Shown: positions 31,400-42,379 of the stretch, one piece after another | How the letters are laid out: each line of letters begins with the position of its first letter | Position numbering within the stretch: the stretch's first letter is position 1 | The notes under the pieces: generated by a model | Database searches by the model: none | What the model was told of the DNA's origin: nothing | The model's input: only the letters and a program-made list of their open reading frames with translations | Source of the DNA: Luidia sarsii | Taxonomy: Eukaryota; Echinodermata; Asteroidea; Paxillosida; Luidiidae | Length of the DNA stretch: 64,000 bases | Direction of reading: 5' to 3' | NCBI GenBank assembly: GCA_949987565.1 | Contig: OX465110.1 | Span: 10,552,363 to 10,616,362 of the forward strand | Position numbers and translations under genes: made by a program

Positions 31400-32170
31400 C
31401 TGGTGTACCGCATTATTTTTTCGGAAGGCATTTTTGCCATTGAACAAACTATGATTTTTTTCAAACTTGGCAAATGCATAAAACCCTCGCTGAAATTTTG
31501 CGTCGTAGTCTTGAAAACGTCATGACGTCACCACGTGTCACGTGACAGTGCTTTAAAGTGGCAAATTTCAAAATCCATTTTCAGCAAAAATGCAATTTCG
31601 TTTGGTTTCAATTTTGCAGTATATCTTAGTTGGGAAAAGGTGTATCCAAAAATTGCCCTCATTAGATCGTGACGTAATCTCATGAATATTAATGAGGTCA
31701 TGAAATTTCAAGATTTTAACATTCAATTGAGCATATTTGGCCAACGGAGCAAGATTTTTTTCATTTTTTCGATTATATCTATTGGGGATGTAGTTTAGAA
31801 ACACCCTCCGGGGCCAAAATGCCATGACGCAATCGTGATGTCATCAAAATGCGTGTTTAAATAACAAATATTAGCCATTGGACAATCTTCTCCAAATTTG
31901 TTGGGCAGTTAGCTATTGGGCAAGACATTCTAAATCCCGAGTTTGGAATTAATTAACCATTGTTCAGAATTGTTATGATTTTGTTTAGATTATAATGTAG
32001 TCCCCCACACTTTGTGCACAAAATATTCACGTGCGTTTTGGGTTAGGAATTGAGGTTATGGGTTCGAATCCCGTTGATGTCAATTTTTTGTTAATATATT
32101 TTTTTTTTTAAGAGAACCAGATGCGGAAAAGCGTTATGTTCTGTTTGCCAACAGACATAAATCTCTAGTT
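31400..32170 (+). repeat. T-arm-type repeat family, second plus copy
   Basis: Tandem-like second copy with the same order. It carries GGTTATGGGTTCGAATCCCG near 32052-32071, and the tail GAACCAGATGCGGAAAAGCG...CTCTAGTT also seen at 17210-17260. A third, shorter copy without the motif runs 32180-32480. Confidence 0.75.
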
Positions 32171-32539
32171 TTATAATATTATCATCAAGTCCCATAGACT
32201 TTGTGCACAAAATGTTGGTGTGTTTTTGGATAGGATTGGAAGGTATGGGTTCTACATTTGTCATGTATCTAAAATAGCCATATTGTTATTGTGATGTAAT
32301 CTGATAAATATTATTGAGGTCATGAACTTTTCTGTGTTTTGTTGGGGATATGGTTTATAATCATACTGTGGATCCAAATTACATGATGTAACCGTGAGGT
32401 CATCAAAATGCGAGATTTTCAAACACATACATTGTATTACCCATTGGTCAATGACCTTGAAACTTGGTGGGATGTTACCGTACAAGTCAAAAATAAGTAG
32501 ACTCCCCACGATTTTTTGGTCCGCCCCCCCTAATTTGTG

Positions 32540-33000
32540 CCATCATCCCTGACCGTAACCGCGTCTCGCAGCATCTGTATGGTGCCTTGCAATCTCGTGA
32601 CCTTCTCCACCTCTGTGTAGTACTTGGAAGTCTTCTGGGTTGCCCATCTGCATTGGTCCATGACCTGCTGCTTGGAAGCTCCAAGCATCCTCAGCATTGG
32701 AGCTACCCTGGCCCTATTCCCATGTGCACGGAACTCTCAGTTGTTCACGTCCTCAGAGGATGCGAAGTACAGCTTCAGGCGGTTATTGGGGTTGCTACCA
32801 GCAAATGGGTTGTTAGCCAAAGCGGACCGATTGGGAAGAGTGGGTCTGAGAAGATACCCATCAGACAGATCGAACCCTGACCTTAAAGCCAGATCTACCA
32901 TTTCCTGCACTGCTTTAGCAGGATCCATATGACCGTCATCCAACTGCGGGATGATGATAAGTGATGACGTGCTCTCCCTTAAGACTTCCCAATCATGTGG
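32540..33000 (-). pseudogene. Crypton-type tyrosine recombinase, C-terminal fragment
   Basis: Minus-strand frame reading WEVLRESTSSLIIIP, then MVDLALRSGFDLSDGYLLRP, RLKLYFASSEDVNN, a TGA at about 32738, and on in the same frame AHGNRARVAPMLRMLGASKQ, CRWATQKTSKYYTEVEKV to a stop near 32542. The HGNR (H-x-x-R), the Trp and the terminal Tyr pair fit the C-terminal half of a tyrosine recombinase, and GYLLRP...RLKLY fits Cryptons. One nonsense codon is present and the upstream frame is closed. It pairs with the N-terminal fragment at 34985-35345 on the same strand. Confidence 0.65.
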
Positions 33001-33593
33001 TTGAAAAGGAGGTCCCTACCATCAACACGTCACGTGTAACCTCACAAGTCATGCAGCGGCCGAGGTTGTAGCATTTTTTTACAGACATTTCCATTAGTTG
33101 TATTTACTTACAGTGTATATTATATGCATTGTAATATTTTCCTCTTATTATTCAATTCTTTGTGTCCTATGCATTTATTAACCTGATGATCAATGAATGA
33201 TATTCAATTTGTGGATCAATACCCTATATCCTTATTTCCATATAATACACCATGTAATTGTTTTATCACATGTGCACCAATTCTTTGAATTGTTACTCAC
33301 TACTTCCTGGACAGGCCTACATGTACAGCCTCAAGCAATTACTTGCATACATTGTTTTACACCAGTGAGGCTGACCAATGACCCTGAGTGGTCAGTGCTC
33401 TGTCCAGTGTTGTACTCCTGACTATAAGTCATCGTTCTTTCATGGAAATTCTAGCGTGACTTCTCAACATCTGTTAATTCTTTCTACTAAGGCTATTTCT
33501 CACTTCTCCTGCTACCTTCATCCGAACCACATCACTTTTCCTAGCGCTCCACCTTTCAACTTAGGTAGCACAGCTCTGTACAATACACTTGTA

Positions 33594-34936
33594 CACTGGC
33601 GTGCAAAAGTCTGATCGCACTCACATGCGTTTTTTCAAAGACCTGTTTTACAGAAAAACTTTCTGAATTTCACATAAAATGTCAAACCTGTGTCATGTGT
33701 ATTTATTTTAATCAAATATAATCATATTTCCACGGTGTCAAAACATCCAGTAACTCCACGACGACGATGATTTCGCGACAGCTTTTTTCAACGTGCAAAA
33801 CCGCCATCTTGAATGGCCTCATTACGTATTCATGAGCTCATGAATACATTATCTAGGCATTTAAACCAATGGCAGCAACGTGCGCGCTGCGGGAAAGGCT
33901 TTGTAATGAATAATTATGAGGTGATATGGACCCCCATTCGTAAAAATGGACTAGGCTATTATAGAAGCTGGGTTCGGCTTTGCATTGAGATCGTTCCAGC
34001 AACCAACAATGGTGAGGAACGCTCCACGAACCGACTTCAAAAAAGGGGTGTTCGCAGCATTTCAGCGGGAGGGAATGTCAAACCGCAAAGTTGCAAAACA
34101 GATCGCTGTAAGCGAGAATGCTGTTAGATAAAATCTGAGAAAGTTTCAGGAATATTGGAATATGGATGTCCGGCCAAGATCAGGTCATTTACGGGCTTCT
34201 ACGGATCTACGGAGAGGGATCACAGGCATTTCAGGCGATCGTCCCAACGCACCCCCTTCCTTAGCTGGCGATAGACTTCGCCAACGTCAGTGGTGTCAGG
34301 GTTCACCAAAGCACCATGTCCTGCCGATTGGCTGAGATCAATCTCCATGGAAGGGTTGCTGGACACAAGCCCTGCCTTGCAGTTAGCACTAGTTAGAGGC
34401 GATGATCTGCCCGCACCGTGGCCCGGTGTCGCGGGTTCTGAATCCGTTCGAGAATTTCCGGGACGATTTGGATCGCTGTTTTCAGCGTGAAAAGTGACCC
34501 CTAAAATACGAACGAATTGTTCCAGAATCTCAATTGGATTTGGCAGGGACTGGACCTCCAGGTTATCACAAATCACTTGGCTTCAATAACAAGGCACTTT
34601 CAAGCCGTCATTGACACTGGCAGGGCCTTTACACGTTGCTAAAACGTGGCTAACTTTCGTGTTACTTTCGCGTTTTTATCGTGCACTGGGCGCCGCCATC
34701 TTGGATTTCGCCGACTCTCCGTTAACTTTGTGCACACCGAAAACGAACACCTTCATATTTTGACACTTTTATCACTTTCAGGGAATGATTCATGGAATAT
34801 AACGTGATTTTAACAGAATGTGGATATTCACAAAGACACTGGTATAGTTTTAATTTACTTCTTTGTTGATTTTGATGATCAAAATACAAAATGTTTTTTG
34901 TACGAGTGGGTGCGATCAGACTTTTGCACGGCAGTG
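33594..34936 (+). mobile_element. Tc1-like DNA transposon, degenerate
   Basis: Inverted ends CACTGsCGTGCAAAAGTC and onward (about 31 bases, few mismatches) at 33594 and 34936, each followed by TA (33592-33593, 34937-34938). About 1.34 kb. Contains a dead transposase at 34008-34655. It lies between the two Crypton fragments, probably inserted into them. 33010-33590 shows nothing recognisable. Confidence 0.85.
34008..34655 (+). pseudogene. Tc1-like transposase remnant
   Basis: In shifting frames: an N-terminal helix-turn-helix (RNAPRTDFKKGVFAAFQREG, then SNRKVAKQIAVSENAVR with a TAG), then VSGVRVHQSTMSCRLAEINL...GRVAGHKPCL, then after a gap LNPFENFRDDLDRCFQRE, then WQGLDLQVITNHLASITRHF...FTRC. 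These are the start, middle and end of a Tc1 transposase. The stretch that should carry the first two catalytic Asp residues is deleted, and several stops and frameshifts are present. Confidence 0.75.
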
Positions 34937-34984
34937 TATATCAATAAAATACCATTATCTTAGCCCAAGTAAAATTAGTGTGTT

Positions 34985-35345
34985 TATTTCATCCCAACAC
35001 TAAAAGGTCAGCCGCCCGATCTCCAGCCCACCAAAGACAGAGAAAAAATGCCAGATCCCTGTGTAAAATAAAGCTCTGACAAGCGCCTGTGCTTGCTCTA
35101 GCAAGGTTTTCCCTAGGCCCACCTTTCTGCCACGGCTGGGTTCTGCCAATGGAGTTGAAGCAAGCCCTGAGTTGCCAAACGTAGGAATCTACAGTTCCGG
35201 CCGCTAGACTATGCTGACATCCGCAGTCGAACAAACCGTGCTTCCCCAAATGTCTGCAGCCAAGGGCGTGAACTTTGGTCCTACCATTGGCCTCTCTGTA
35301 GATCAAAAAATGTGATTACATCCTTCGGAGATGCTGAATCCATGT
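34985..35345 (-). pseudogene. Crypton-type tyrosine recombinase, N-terminal fragment
   Basis: Minus-strand frame from about 35306 to 34989: FLIYREANGRTKVHALGC-like start, then CGCQHSLAAGTVDSYVWQLR, RACFNSIGR, PW, and GDRAADLLVLG. The pattern 'T-V-D-S-x-x-x-x-L-R-A-x-F-x-x-x-G-R' after a Cys/His stretch fits the DNA-binding N-terminal half of Crypton recombinases as I know the family. A frameshift lies near 35300. It stops next to the Tc1-like element; the segment joining it to 32540-33000 is missing. Confidence 0.6.
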
Positions 35346-35411
35346 CCCGACCTTCAGTTTAGTACCCTGTGCCATGATTTCTTCTCAGAAAGGCCTCAAA
35401 ACCCCTCACCA

Positions 35412-35865
35412 GACTCCGCTAATTGGCGGAGGGGCCAGCTTTTATCCAATAATATTCAAATAAGCGTTAAAGCTAATTGGCGGAGGCGCCGGCTTTTATG
35501 CAGTAATATTCAAATGAGCTTTAAAGCTAATTGGCGGAGGCGCTGGCTTTTATCCAGTGATATTCAAATGAGCTTTAAACCTCAATAGGCGGACGCACCA
35601 CCTTGTATTCAGTAATATTCAAATGAGCCTGAAACCTCAATAGGCGGACGCACCACCTTTTATCCAGTAAAAATCAAATGAGCCTTAAAGCTCATAGGCG
35701 GACGCACCACCTTGTATCCAGAAATAAACTTTCTTATATCCAGAAATAAAGCTCATTGGAATTTTTCAAATGAGCCTCTGAGCCTATCGGCGGACGTACC
35801 GCCTTTGTTCAGTAATATGCAAATGAGGCATAAAACCCTTTGAGGGATGCACCGCCTTTTAACCA
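35412..35865 (+). repeat. 54-55 bp minisatellite, about 8 degenerate units
   Basis: Units carry AATTGGCGGAGGCGC or AATAGGCGGACGCACC, CTTTTATCCAGTAATATTCA and AATGAGCTTTAAA. Starts at 35421, 35475, 35529, 35584, 35639 and 35693 give spacings of 54, 54, 55, 55 and 54. The first three and later units form two subtypes; the last units are disrupted. From 35866 to 36890 nothing is recognised beyond a short ATGTAC microsatellite at 36450-36490. Confidence 0.88.
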
Positions 35866-36894
35866 GGGACCTACAAACCAGTCCCTTTGCCTAGTAATCC
35901 CCAAATTGGGCACATTGCCTTCTATCCCGTGAAATCAAGCTTGGTTTCTAAATGTTGAGCTTCGAGTAGGCACGGTTTGAACGGATCAGGAGCTGCCAAG
36001 TACCGAAATGTGTTACCTGCGAAGTCGACGGTGCAGAGCAACAGGGTACCGGTACACTGGATGCCTATGCAGGAGCTCCATCATCTCGCGGTGACTTGGT
36101 CTTGTCATCGATGTCGACTCTCTTGTTGGCCTTGGGAACGGCTTCATCAAGGGGCCCCGCGTCAACTCGCTCCAACATCCTCTCCATGTTCCGCTTCTGG
36201 CCGCCGTTTGGAGCTAGCGCCAACACGAATTCAATACTATGAACACATACATGCATGCACAGTGTATATGTATATGACATGTACCGGTACCTCATTCAAC
36301 AAATGCACGGTGCTCCATGTACACATGCATGGAGGAAAAAAAAGATGCAACTGGTTTGATCTGACATGTTCAGTGATCCTGTCCATGAATCTACATTAGC
36401 CGCCAAATCCTGAGAATAAAGAATTTGATCATTAAGTGATGAAATATCATATATACATGTACACGTACATGTATACGTGTACATGTATGAACCGGTACAA
36501 CCCAAAACAGAACTTTGTTAATGTGTGATTCTCTATTCAAACCATTCCTGAAATATACCCGCTGCTGAACAAATTATAAAATGCCACACAAACTCGACCA
36601 GCTCAGTGGTTCAGTGGGCGAAGATGTCTGCATAAGAAAGCAGGAATCTTTAGTCAATACAAAAATCTTTAAAAAAAAAATTCAAGGAATATCTACTACT
36701 AATTGAGTTTCTGTATTAGCAGGCTGTGTATTAAGCAAATTTCTCTTATGACTGTACAAATTTTGGTTTGCATTGGCAAAAATACAAAATCTTGTATTAA
36801 ATGAGCATGAATCACCAAAGCTTGACTAAACATAATTTGAGAGAAATTGCAAAAACTTTTTGATCACAACTCGCTAATGTTTCAACTTTTACAG

Positions 36895-37033
36895 AGTTTC
36901 AATGGCCCTCAAGAGTTGAACACCTCTCTCCTCTATCCAGACATCAGACTTCTGGCAGTCAAGCAAGTAGTATCAGAGGAGGTTTACTATGACCTCAAAG
37001 GACTGTATGAATCTTGGTCACAGCCCTCACCAG
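36895..37033 (+). CDS. SIAE: Sialate O-acetylesterase, internal exon
   Basis: SIAE removes O-acetyl groups from sialic acids, in lysosomes or after secretion. This exon encodes FNGPQELNTSLLYPDIRLLA...YESWSQPSP, matching the part just after the GQSN nucleophile region of animal SIAE (human FNATREL...QWSKP). It starts after TTTTACAG at 36894 in phase 0 and ends at CAG|GTTGGC with one base over. The preceding exons (signal peptide, GQSN) are not seen in the window. Human comparison is from memory of the family. Confidence 0.85.
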
Positions 37034-37129
37034 GTTGGCAATTTGTTGTCCAAAACAAGATCTGACTGTTGTCAGCATGAACATTTTCCCAGTCAGCACT
37101 TGATTGTTTAGTTATAACCATTGTTTTTA

Positions 37130-38019
37130 TTAGGCACCATGTCAAAAAGATTTTTATCGGCACGCCGGGGCGCGCCGCACAGTGCCGCACTGCGCTGCGG
37201 GTCGGCGCGCCCCGTCCGGCCGACCCGCGGCGCCGCCGCCGCGAAGATTAAGATTCCTGCATAACAAAAGGTGTGGGATTTGCATAATCTTTCATGGACG
37301 ACCGCATTCTGGGTACTTGCTCTTGGACTCGGCCCGAAGCGGCACGCCGATGGTAACACTGACACTCGTGGATCACTCCCAACGTAAATCACTCCCAACT
37401 ACCGTTGGTACCCGTTGATTGGTACAGCTAGCGGTGTCCAAGATTCACTGGTACCCACAGACGAAAAGTTTGCCTTTCGTGTGGAAAGAAAGCTACTAGG
37501 AAGACAACACCGCACAACAAAGGGGGGAACTAAATAACGCCTGAACGCGGTTGGTGTTCCACTCTGTTTGTCATTCGGCCGATAGGGGTGCTCATATTTG
37601 CCCAAAACACATCGTTAGTACCAAAAACAAACTGAGAGCAACTGAAATATGTATTGTTTCTTTGAGACCACAATCCACGGTAAAAAGCTGGATTTTCCAA
37701 CTAAAAATTTACATCCAAAATACTCAGCTGCTGTATTGAGCACCCCTCCCATTCATAATGGAATAGTCCATGTTGTCCACACACAGCTCGCCGCGGCGGG
37801 CCCTGTGTGTGCCGGGCCAGGGACTTCTCCATATTCATTCGACCATTAACATAACAAAAGCGGACTTTACAGAGGGGATCTTTTAATGAGCAAGGGGAGC
37901 GTCCGGGCGCCGCGCTGCGCCGCGATTTAATCCGGGAGGTGGGACGCAGGAGGACCCGCCGCACTGCGCCGCAGCGGGTCACGTCACTCTGATAAAAATC
38001 TTTTTGACACGGTGCCTAA
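37130..38019. mobile_element. MITE with TTAGGCACC inverted ends, in SIAE intron
   Basis: Inverted ends TTAGGCACCrTGTCAAAAAG (about 29 bases with one mismatch) at 37130 and 38019. About 890 bases with very GC-rich inner flanks (GGCGCGCC, GCGCCGCC) and no transposase. No clear target duplication. It sits between the first two SIAE exons. Confidence 0.75.
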
Positions 38020-38308
38020 GGACAATTCTATTTTCATTAACTTGCCAGTTTTTATGACATCAGATGCAATTTTAAAATAAGGCTATTCATTGTGAGATAG
38101 ATAGATATGGGGTTGTTCAATTCAAGATAAATGCCAAGAAGGGGGATACTTATCAAGTAAGGGAACAGTTTCATGAAATTTTGAATATTTGTTCCTTGTC
38201 ATCCAATTTAATTACTTGATCTTAATTGCTTAATCATAGATGTACAAAGTTAAATACATGTATGTCTACCTCTGTTGATATTGTATACTGGTCTTCTTTT
38301 TTCTACAG

Positions 38309-38489
38309 ATACTTTAGGCGGTAAAGCAGCTCCTTTCACCTATTTTTCTGCATTGTGTTGGTTCTTCGGGCGTGCCTTATTTGACAATCTGAAGTACCCT
38401 ATTGGTTTGATTTCAAGCAATTGGGGAGGAACACCTATCCAAGCATGGTCTTCGCCTGATGTATTGAAAGCATGTGGTCAGTCAAATCG
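38309..38489 (+). CDS. SIAE: Sialate O-acetylesterase, internal exon
   Basis: Begins after TTCTACAG at 38308; its first two bases AT join the G left by the previous exon to make Asp. Encodes FTYFSALCWFFGRALFDNLK, YPIGLISSNWGGTPIQAWSS and VLKACGQSN, the best-conserved block of SIAE (human CWLFGRHLYDTLQYPIGLIASSWGGTPIEAWSS region). Ends CG|GTACGT with two bases over. The GQSN here is not the catalytic motif, which belongs to an upstream exon. Confidence 0.93.
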
Positions 38490-38639
38490 GTACGTTTTTA
38501 GTTTTGTTATCATATTTATTTCCAAAACCTATTATTACTCAACCAGTCTTTGCCAGGGTTGGGACGGCTATCAGAAGCATTTAACCATTAATGCCATATC
38601 CAGGTACGTATCACGCCCCCATTTTCGTCTGGCTCTCCG

Positions 38640-38800
38640 TATTGTTGCGAATCATTATGACTTTTCAAAAATTATCTTCAAGTCTCATAGACATTGTACA
38701 CAACATGAATGCGTACATCAGAAATAGGTGGGGATGGCACAGCCGGGTTTGAATCACAGAGATGTCAATTTTTTATTTTTTTTATTATTATTTTTTAAAT
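38640..38800 (+). repeat. T-arm-type repeat family, 3' fragment
   Basis: TATTGTTGCGAATCATTATGA, GACATTGTACACAACATGAA, GGGTTTGAATCACAGAGATG and a T/A-rich tail parallel the 3' third of the 30414-31220 copy. Confidence 0.6.
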
Positions 38801-38845
38801 TACGGTAGTCAATATTATGTGGAGAGGGCCTACACCCAGTATTAA

Positions 38846-39531
38846 CCACTTTACACCGGGTGGTTTTACAGCGCCCATGACGTGTTTTTTTAACAATGCA
38901 TCATTTTCAAATCTTGCAAAAACAATCAGAATATATTTCTGTGAAATAAATCAATAAGGGTATACTATGGGTACAAGAGAGTAAAACCTGGCACAAGTTG
39001 GAGATTGTTGTGGCTTTTGTCAAGAGATTATCTGTTCATAAAAAAGGGCCAATTGTGCGACGTCAGTGGAGCGTAACGGACGTGTGTGTGTGTGTGTGCA
39101 TGTACGGTAATGATGATCCCTGACCGCAGACTAGCCTCCACTCCAGGCATTCAAATCTTTGAGTTGGTCGGCCTCTACCGAGCGCACAGAATGTGGTGAA
39201 GGATGTGGGTGGTATTCCACTGCCTGACCGACGACTATTGGGCTGTGTGGCATGCCAACACAATGTCCCCACGTGCTTTCAGCGGCAGCGTGGTATCCCT
39301 CGATCATCCACAGTAAAGGTCCCACAATTGCACAATTACTGCTTCTAATCTTGCAATTCATGTGGCAACTTGCATCAAAAAGGGTCTTTGTAATGCTTCG
39401 TATTGCTTTGTTCCAAGCTGAAAAGAGTCAAGTTGTTTAAAATGTGGACAATAGTGGTGCCCGGATTCGGAGGGCCCCGTCACATAGTCAAACCAACTGA
39501 GCTCCGATTTCAGAAGTCCGGCGCGAAGTGG
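38846..39531. mobile_element. piggyBac-like MITE with TTAA target sites
   Basis: Inverted ends CCACTTTACACCGGG / CCGGCGCGAAGTGG lie between TTAA copies at 38842-38845 and 39532-39535. 686 bases, no transposase. Part of the same family lies in reverse at 58770-58938, again ending at TTAA. TTAA fits piggyBac, though Kolobok elements also use it. Confidence 0.7.
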
Positions 39532-39650
39532 TTAACACCTGTAGGCTTTCGTCTACATTGTGAAATTCAACTTGTTTTAAAAAGCTTTTCTATTTCCCCT
39601 GTGCCGTGCAATGATCGCAAACCCTACTAACAAGACCGCCAGCGGGCTGT

Positions 39651-39730
39651 ACCCGCGTATAAGGCACACCCCCAACTTTGGGTTTTCACGTCAGTGAAAA
39701 AAAGTGCGCCTTATACGCGGGAATTTACGG
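39651..39730. mobile_element. Short palindromic MITE with CCCGCGTATAAGGCrCAC ends
   Basis: About 80 bases: CCCGCGTATAAGGCACACCC and, inverted, GTGCGCCTTATACGCGGG, with TA at both edges. The same end sequence closes the pogo-like remnant at 42046-42100. Confidence 0.6.
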
Positions 39731-39824
39731 TAGGTGTTAAAAACAACCTACAATTACCTATGTGCTACTCACCTACGAGTTTCATAAAGAGGGAAAAATC
39801 ATGGAATTCGAATTATACACTCGC

Positions 39825-39936
39825 GAGCTGAACGATGGTGTACTGCCAGTCTTTTGGATGTCAAACAGGTCTCTTGTCCTTGTTGGAAACTGAATTTTGA
39901 CATCCAAAAGCCTGGCAGTACACCATCGTTCAGCTC
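39825..39936. repeat. 41-bp inverted repeat with 30-base loop
   Basis: Arms 39825-39865 and 39896-39936 are complementary at 40 of 41 positions; weaker pairing continues outward through TACAmTCGy. Shape resembles a long hairpin precursor or a MITE core. No family recognised. Confidence 0.85.
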
Positions 39937-40837
39937 ACGATTGTATGTATATAAACTGCACGGAGTATATACATATAGTAGAGGTACATCCGTCCAGGCC
40001 CATGCGGGAGTTTTCCGTTGCGATGTCATACCCCGCAGTGACTGGCAGGCCATTCGAAAAGATGGTGGTTTGCGGGAACGCGAATTCAACCACCGAATTC
40101 CATGAAAGTAAAAGGTTCTAAAACACTATTTGCCCGTATGAGCCTAACAAGTGTTGATCCCCGGCAGCTGTAACCAATCAGCGTTAAGCCTGATTCACCA
40201 AAGGAGCTTGCACTAACGCTCAGTCCATCAAACCTTGGCTACACTCGGTTGCGCCACTTTGATTCACCGGTACTCCCAAAACCTTTGTATTCCTTTGTGC
40301 CGCATGCCATCGTGTCACCCTTGCCACATGCCCTGTGCATTACCGGTACTACAGGTACATGAAGGTAGGGTCCCTTTGTTTTAGTTGAACTCCGCGCGCG
40401 GTACATCAGAGGATGCAGCTTTTACCACTGTGGCCGCCGGCCGCTGTTTGCTTGCTTGTGGGAAAGTGACCTTTGACCACCCGCCGAGTGCACCCGCTGA
40501 AGAGGAGCAACAAGTAATTCTACTAATAATTCTAATGGTCGCCTGTAGGAAAGTGACTTTAGCGTAAGGCAATAAGTGAGCTTCGTTGGGGCGGCGCATA
40601 TTGATCAAACATGTACCACTTTCCCACTGTGAAAGTAGAGACACTTTTGGCGAAAGATCGGGCGATGTGGACCGTACCGATGTTTCTCACGACGCGGCGT
40701 TGGGGCTATCGCAGCGTATCCTCGGCGCGAATACAGGAAGCATCCTCCACCATGATTTCCGCAAGTCACTCAAACGTAGAAATTGCAGTGCGCCAGACAT
40801 GACGTAATGTTTGTGTCCATGCGCCTCATCCAATGAA

Positions 40838-40935
40838 AATGCAGCCTGTAATCACGTGCGTAGATAGTCTTGTTACCAGTCCGTATGTGCTTCTTACGGT
40901 ACTCCGTGACCTTCCTTACTGAGTCGTGGGTAAGG
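40838..40935 (+). repeat. Direct repeat, copy 1 (~98 bp)
   Basis: CCTGTAATCACGTGCGTAG followed by TCTTGTTACCAGTCCG and ACTCCGTGACCTTC, repeated at 41615-41712 with few changes and partly at 27230-27275 inside the hAT element. 39940-40837 shows nothing else recognisable. Confidence 0.75.
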
Positions 40936-41380
40936 TTGTTCGATATCACAATATTTATCGATTTCGCAATATCGCTTTCCGATGATTATTGCATTATTGT
41001 AAAAATGTACTGGTTTCCCAGCCCCATTATCGCCAGTCAGTAGGCTTGTATAGGGCAAACATCAGAGGGATCTTGAAGGGCGATAAGCTTTCGTAAGTAA
41101 AAACAACGCCGGAATATCCCGAAACCGCAAGGGAAGTGTTGTCAGTCAGCCAATCGACTCTTGCATTGCGGTCTCCGCGAAGGCAATGTGTCGGCAACGA
41201 CCCCACTGCAAGTGAGTACCAGTAGATGAGACCGACAGATGAGGCAGCGGTGGCGGAAAGCTTTCACTAATTAATCTTCAAAAGGTTATGCCGCCCCTGA
41301 GATGAGCATAAGTACCACCACTAGGGCGAGCAAGCTCATCAGTTCTGATTTAGCTACCTTCGAACAAGTACTAAACCAAG

Positions 41381-41590
41381 ATGTCACGCCGTGCTTTTAC
41401 TGCTGGGTTCAAGATATCCGTTTGCAAGGTTGCCGAGGAGGAAGGGAATCGAGCAGCAGGGCGCAAGTTCGACATAGCCGAATTAAAAACGATTTCAAAA
41501 GAATCCAAAATCAGTCTCAAAATTATAACTGGTGCCTCAAACCCCATGCAGTTTTTACTCAGTTGGGATCAGGAGAAAAAAAATGCGTAA
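41381..41590 (+). pseudogene. pogo/Tigger-like transposase N-terminal fragment
   Basis: A 69-codon frame from ATG 41381 (MSRRAFTAGFKISVCKVAEE, EGNRAAGRKFDIAE). The order 'aromatic-T-A-x-F-K...V-x-x-A-E-E-x-G-N-R-A-A-G-R-x-F' fits the first helix-turn-helix of the Brinker/CENP-B type found in pogo-like transposases. After about residue 33 the similarity stops (the expected VRxWR is lost) and the catalytic region is absent. A matching inverted end lies at 42046-42100. Confidence 0.55.
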
Positions 41591-41614
41591 CCAAACGTTT
41601 TGCCTTGCCTTTTT

Positions 41615-41712
41615 CTCAATGCATCCTGTAATCACGTGCGTAGGTAGTCTTGTTACCAGTCCGCATGTGCTACTTACAGTACTCCGTGACCTTCTTTAGT
41701 GGGTCGTGGGTG
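41615..41712 (+). repeat. Direct repeat, copy 2 (~98 bp)
   Basis: Second copy of 40838-40935; the two bracket 680 bases that include the pogo-like fragment. Confidence 0.75.
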
Positions 41713-42045
41713 CTGCGTGGAAACTTGGTACCGTATCAGTGTCCTGTGTGGCTTTGTGTTGACCGCCGGACGCGGCCCACACTATCCGTGTTATCTTTGA
41801 TGCGCCGTGACGCGCCGCATTCGCTATTGAGTACCCGGAAAGTCGAACTTCGGAAGAATGATCAAAGCGATAGCCGAAGTCCTAAACCTTGTTACAAAAT
41901 GCAGAGTTTCACGGCCTACAATGGCAGACTTTTAGGGGAAAAATGGTCAGGGGCTAATTGACAAGCACCTCAGAAGAAGATCCCATGAGTTGGCGATATT
42001 TTACCAGTTGGCCGTGCAACTTTTTTTTTTCTGTCGGCTGATGTC

Positions 42046-42100
42046 GAAAGTTGGGGGTGCGCCTTATACGCGGGTGCGCCTTGTACGCGGGAATTTACGG
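42046..42100 (+). repeat. pogo-like right terminal inverted repeat
   Basis: Tandem GGGTGCGCCTTATACGCGGG and GTGCGCCTTGTACGCGGG, ending AATTTACGG next to TA. Left partner not found with certainty; 39651 is a candidate. Confidence 0.5.
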
Positions 42101-42129
42101 TAATCATATAAGCCACCATTTTTCTCTGG

Positions 42130-42265
42130 GTTTTATTCCCCTTGCCGGACAGCATTACTACGGTGACAAAGGGACTCTATGCCCAGTACACTCATATCTG
42201 ATATTAAATGATTGAAGTGATACCCAACAGGGGTGTCCATTTTACCTGTTTTGATAGTAGGCCAT
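42130..42265 (-). pseudogene. GIY-YIG-type C-terminal fragment of a retroelement (minus strand)
   Basis: The minus strand reads TIKTGKMDTPVGYHFN then SDMSVLGIESL. The first block is the same as in the plus-strand fragment at 61171-61302, where it follows VQYVGETKNTLKKRV. This is the part after the GIY-YIG core in Penelope-like endonucleases. It is a different family from the plus-strand Penelope element next to it. Confidence 0.55.
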
Positions 42266-42379
42266 AGATACGTTTTTTGATGATTTTTTTTGTCTCGCCA
42301 TTATACTGAACATTACAAACTCTACAAGAGATGAGGTATATGGCATTTGTGGTAGTGCAAGTGATAGAGCCATAGAGTC

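Noticed and set aside
35412..35865. CRISPR-like array
   Set aside because: Whole units repeat with no unique spacers, and the context is animal DNA; it is a minisatellite.
38461..38489. GQSN in the second SIAE exon as the catalytic serine motif
   Set aside because: By alignment with animal SIAE the nucleophile GQSN lies upstream of the FNGPQEL segment; this one follows WGGTPIQAWSS and is a chance match.
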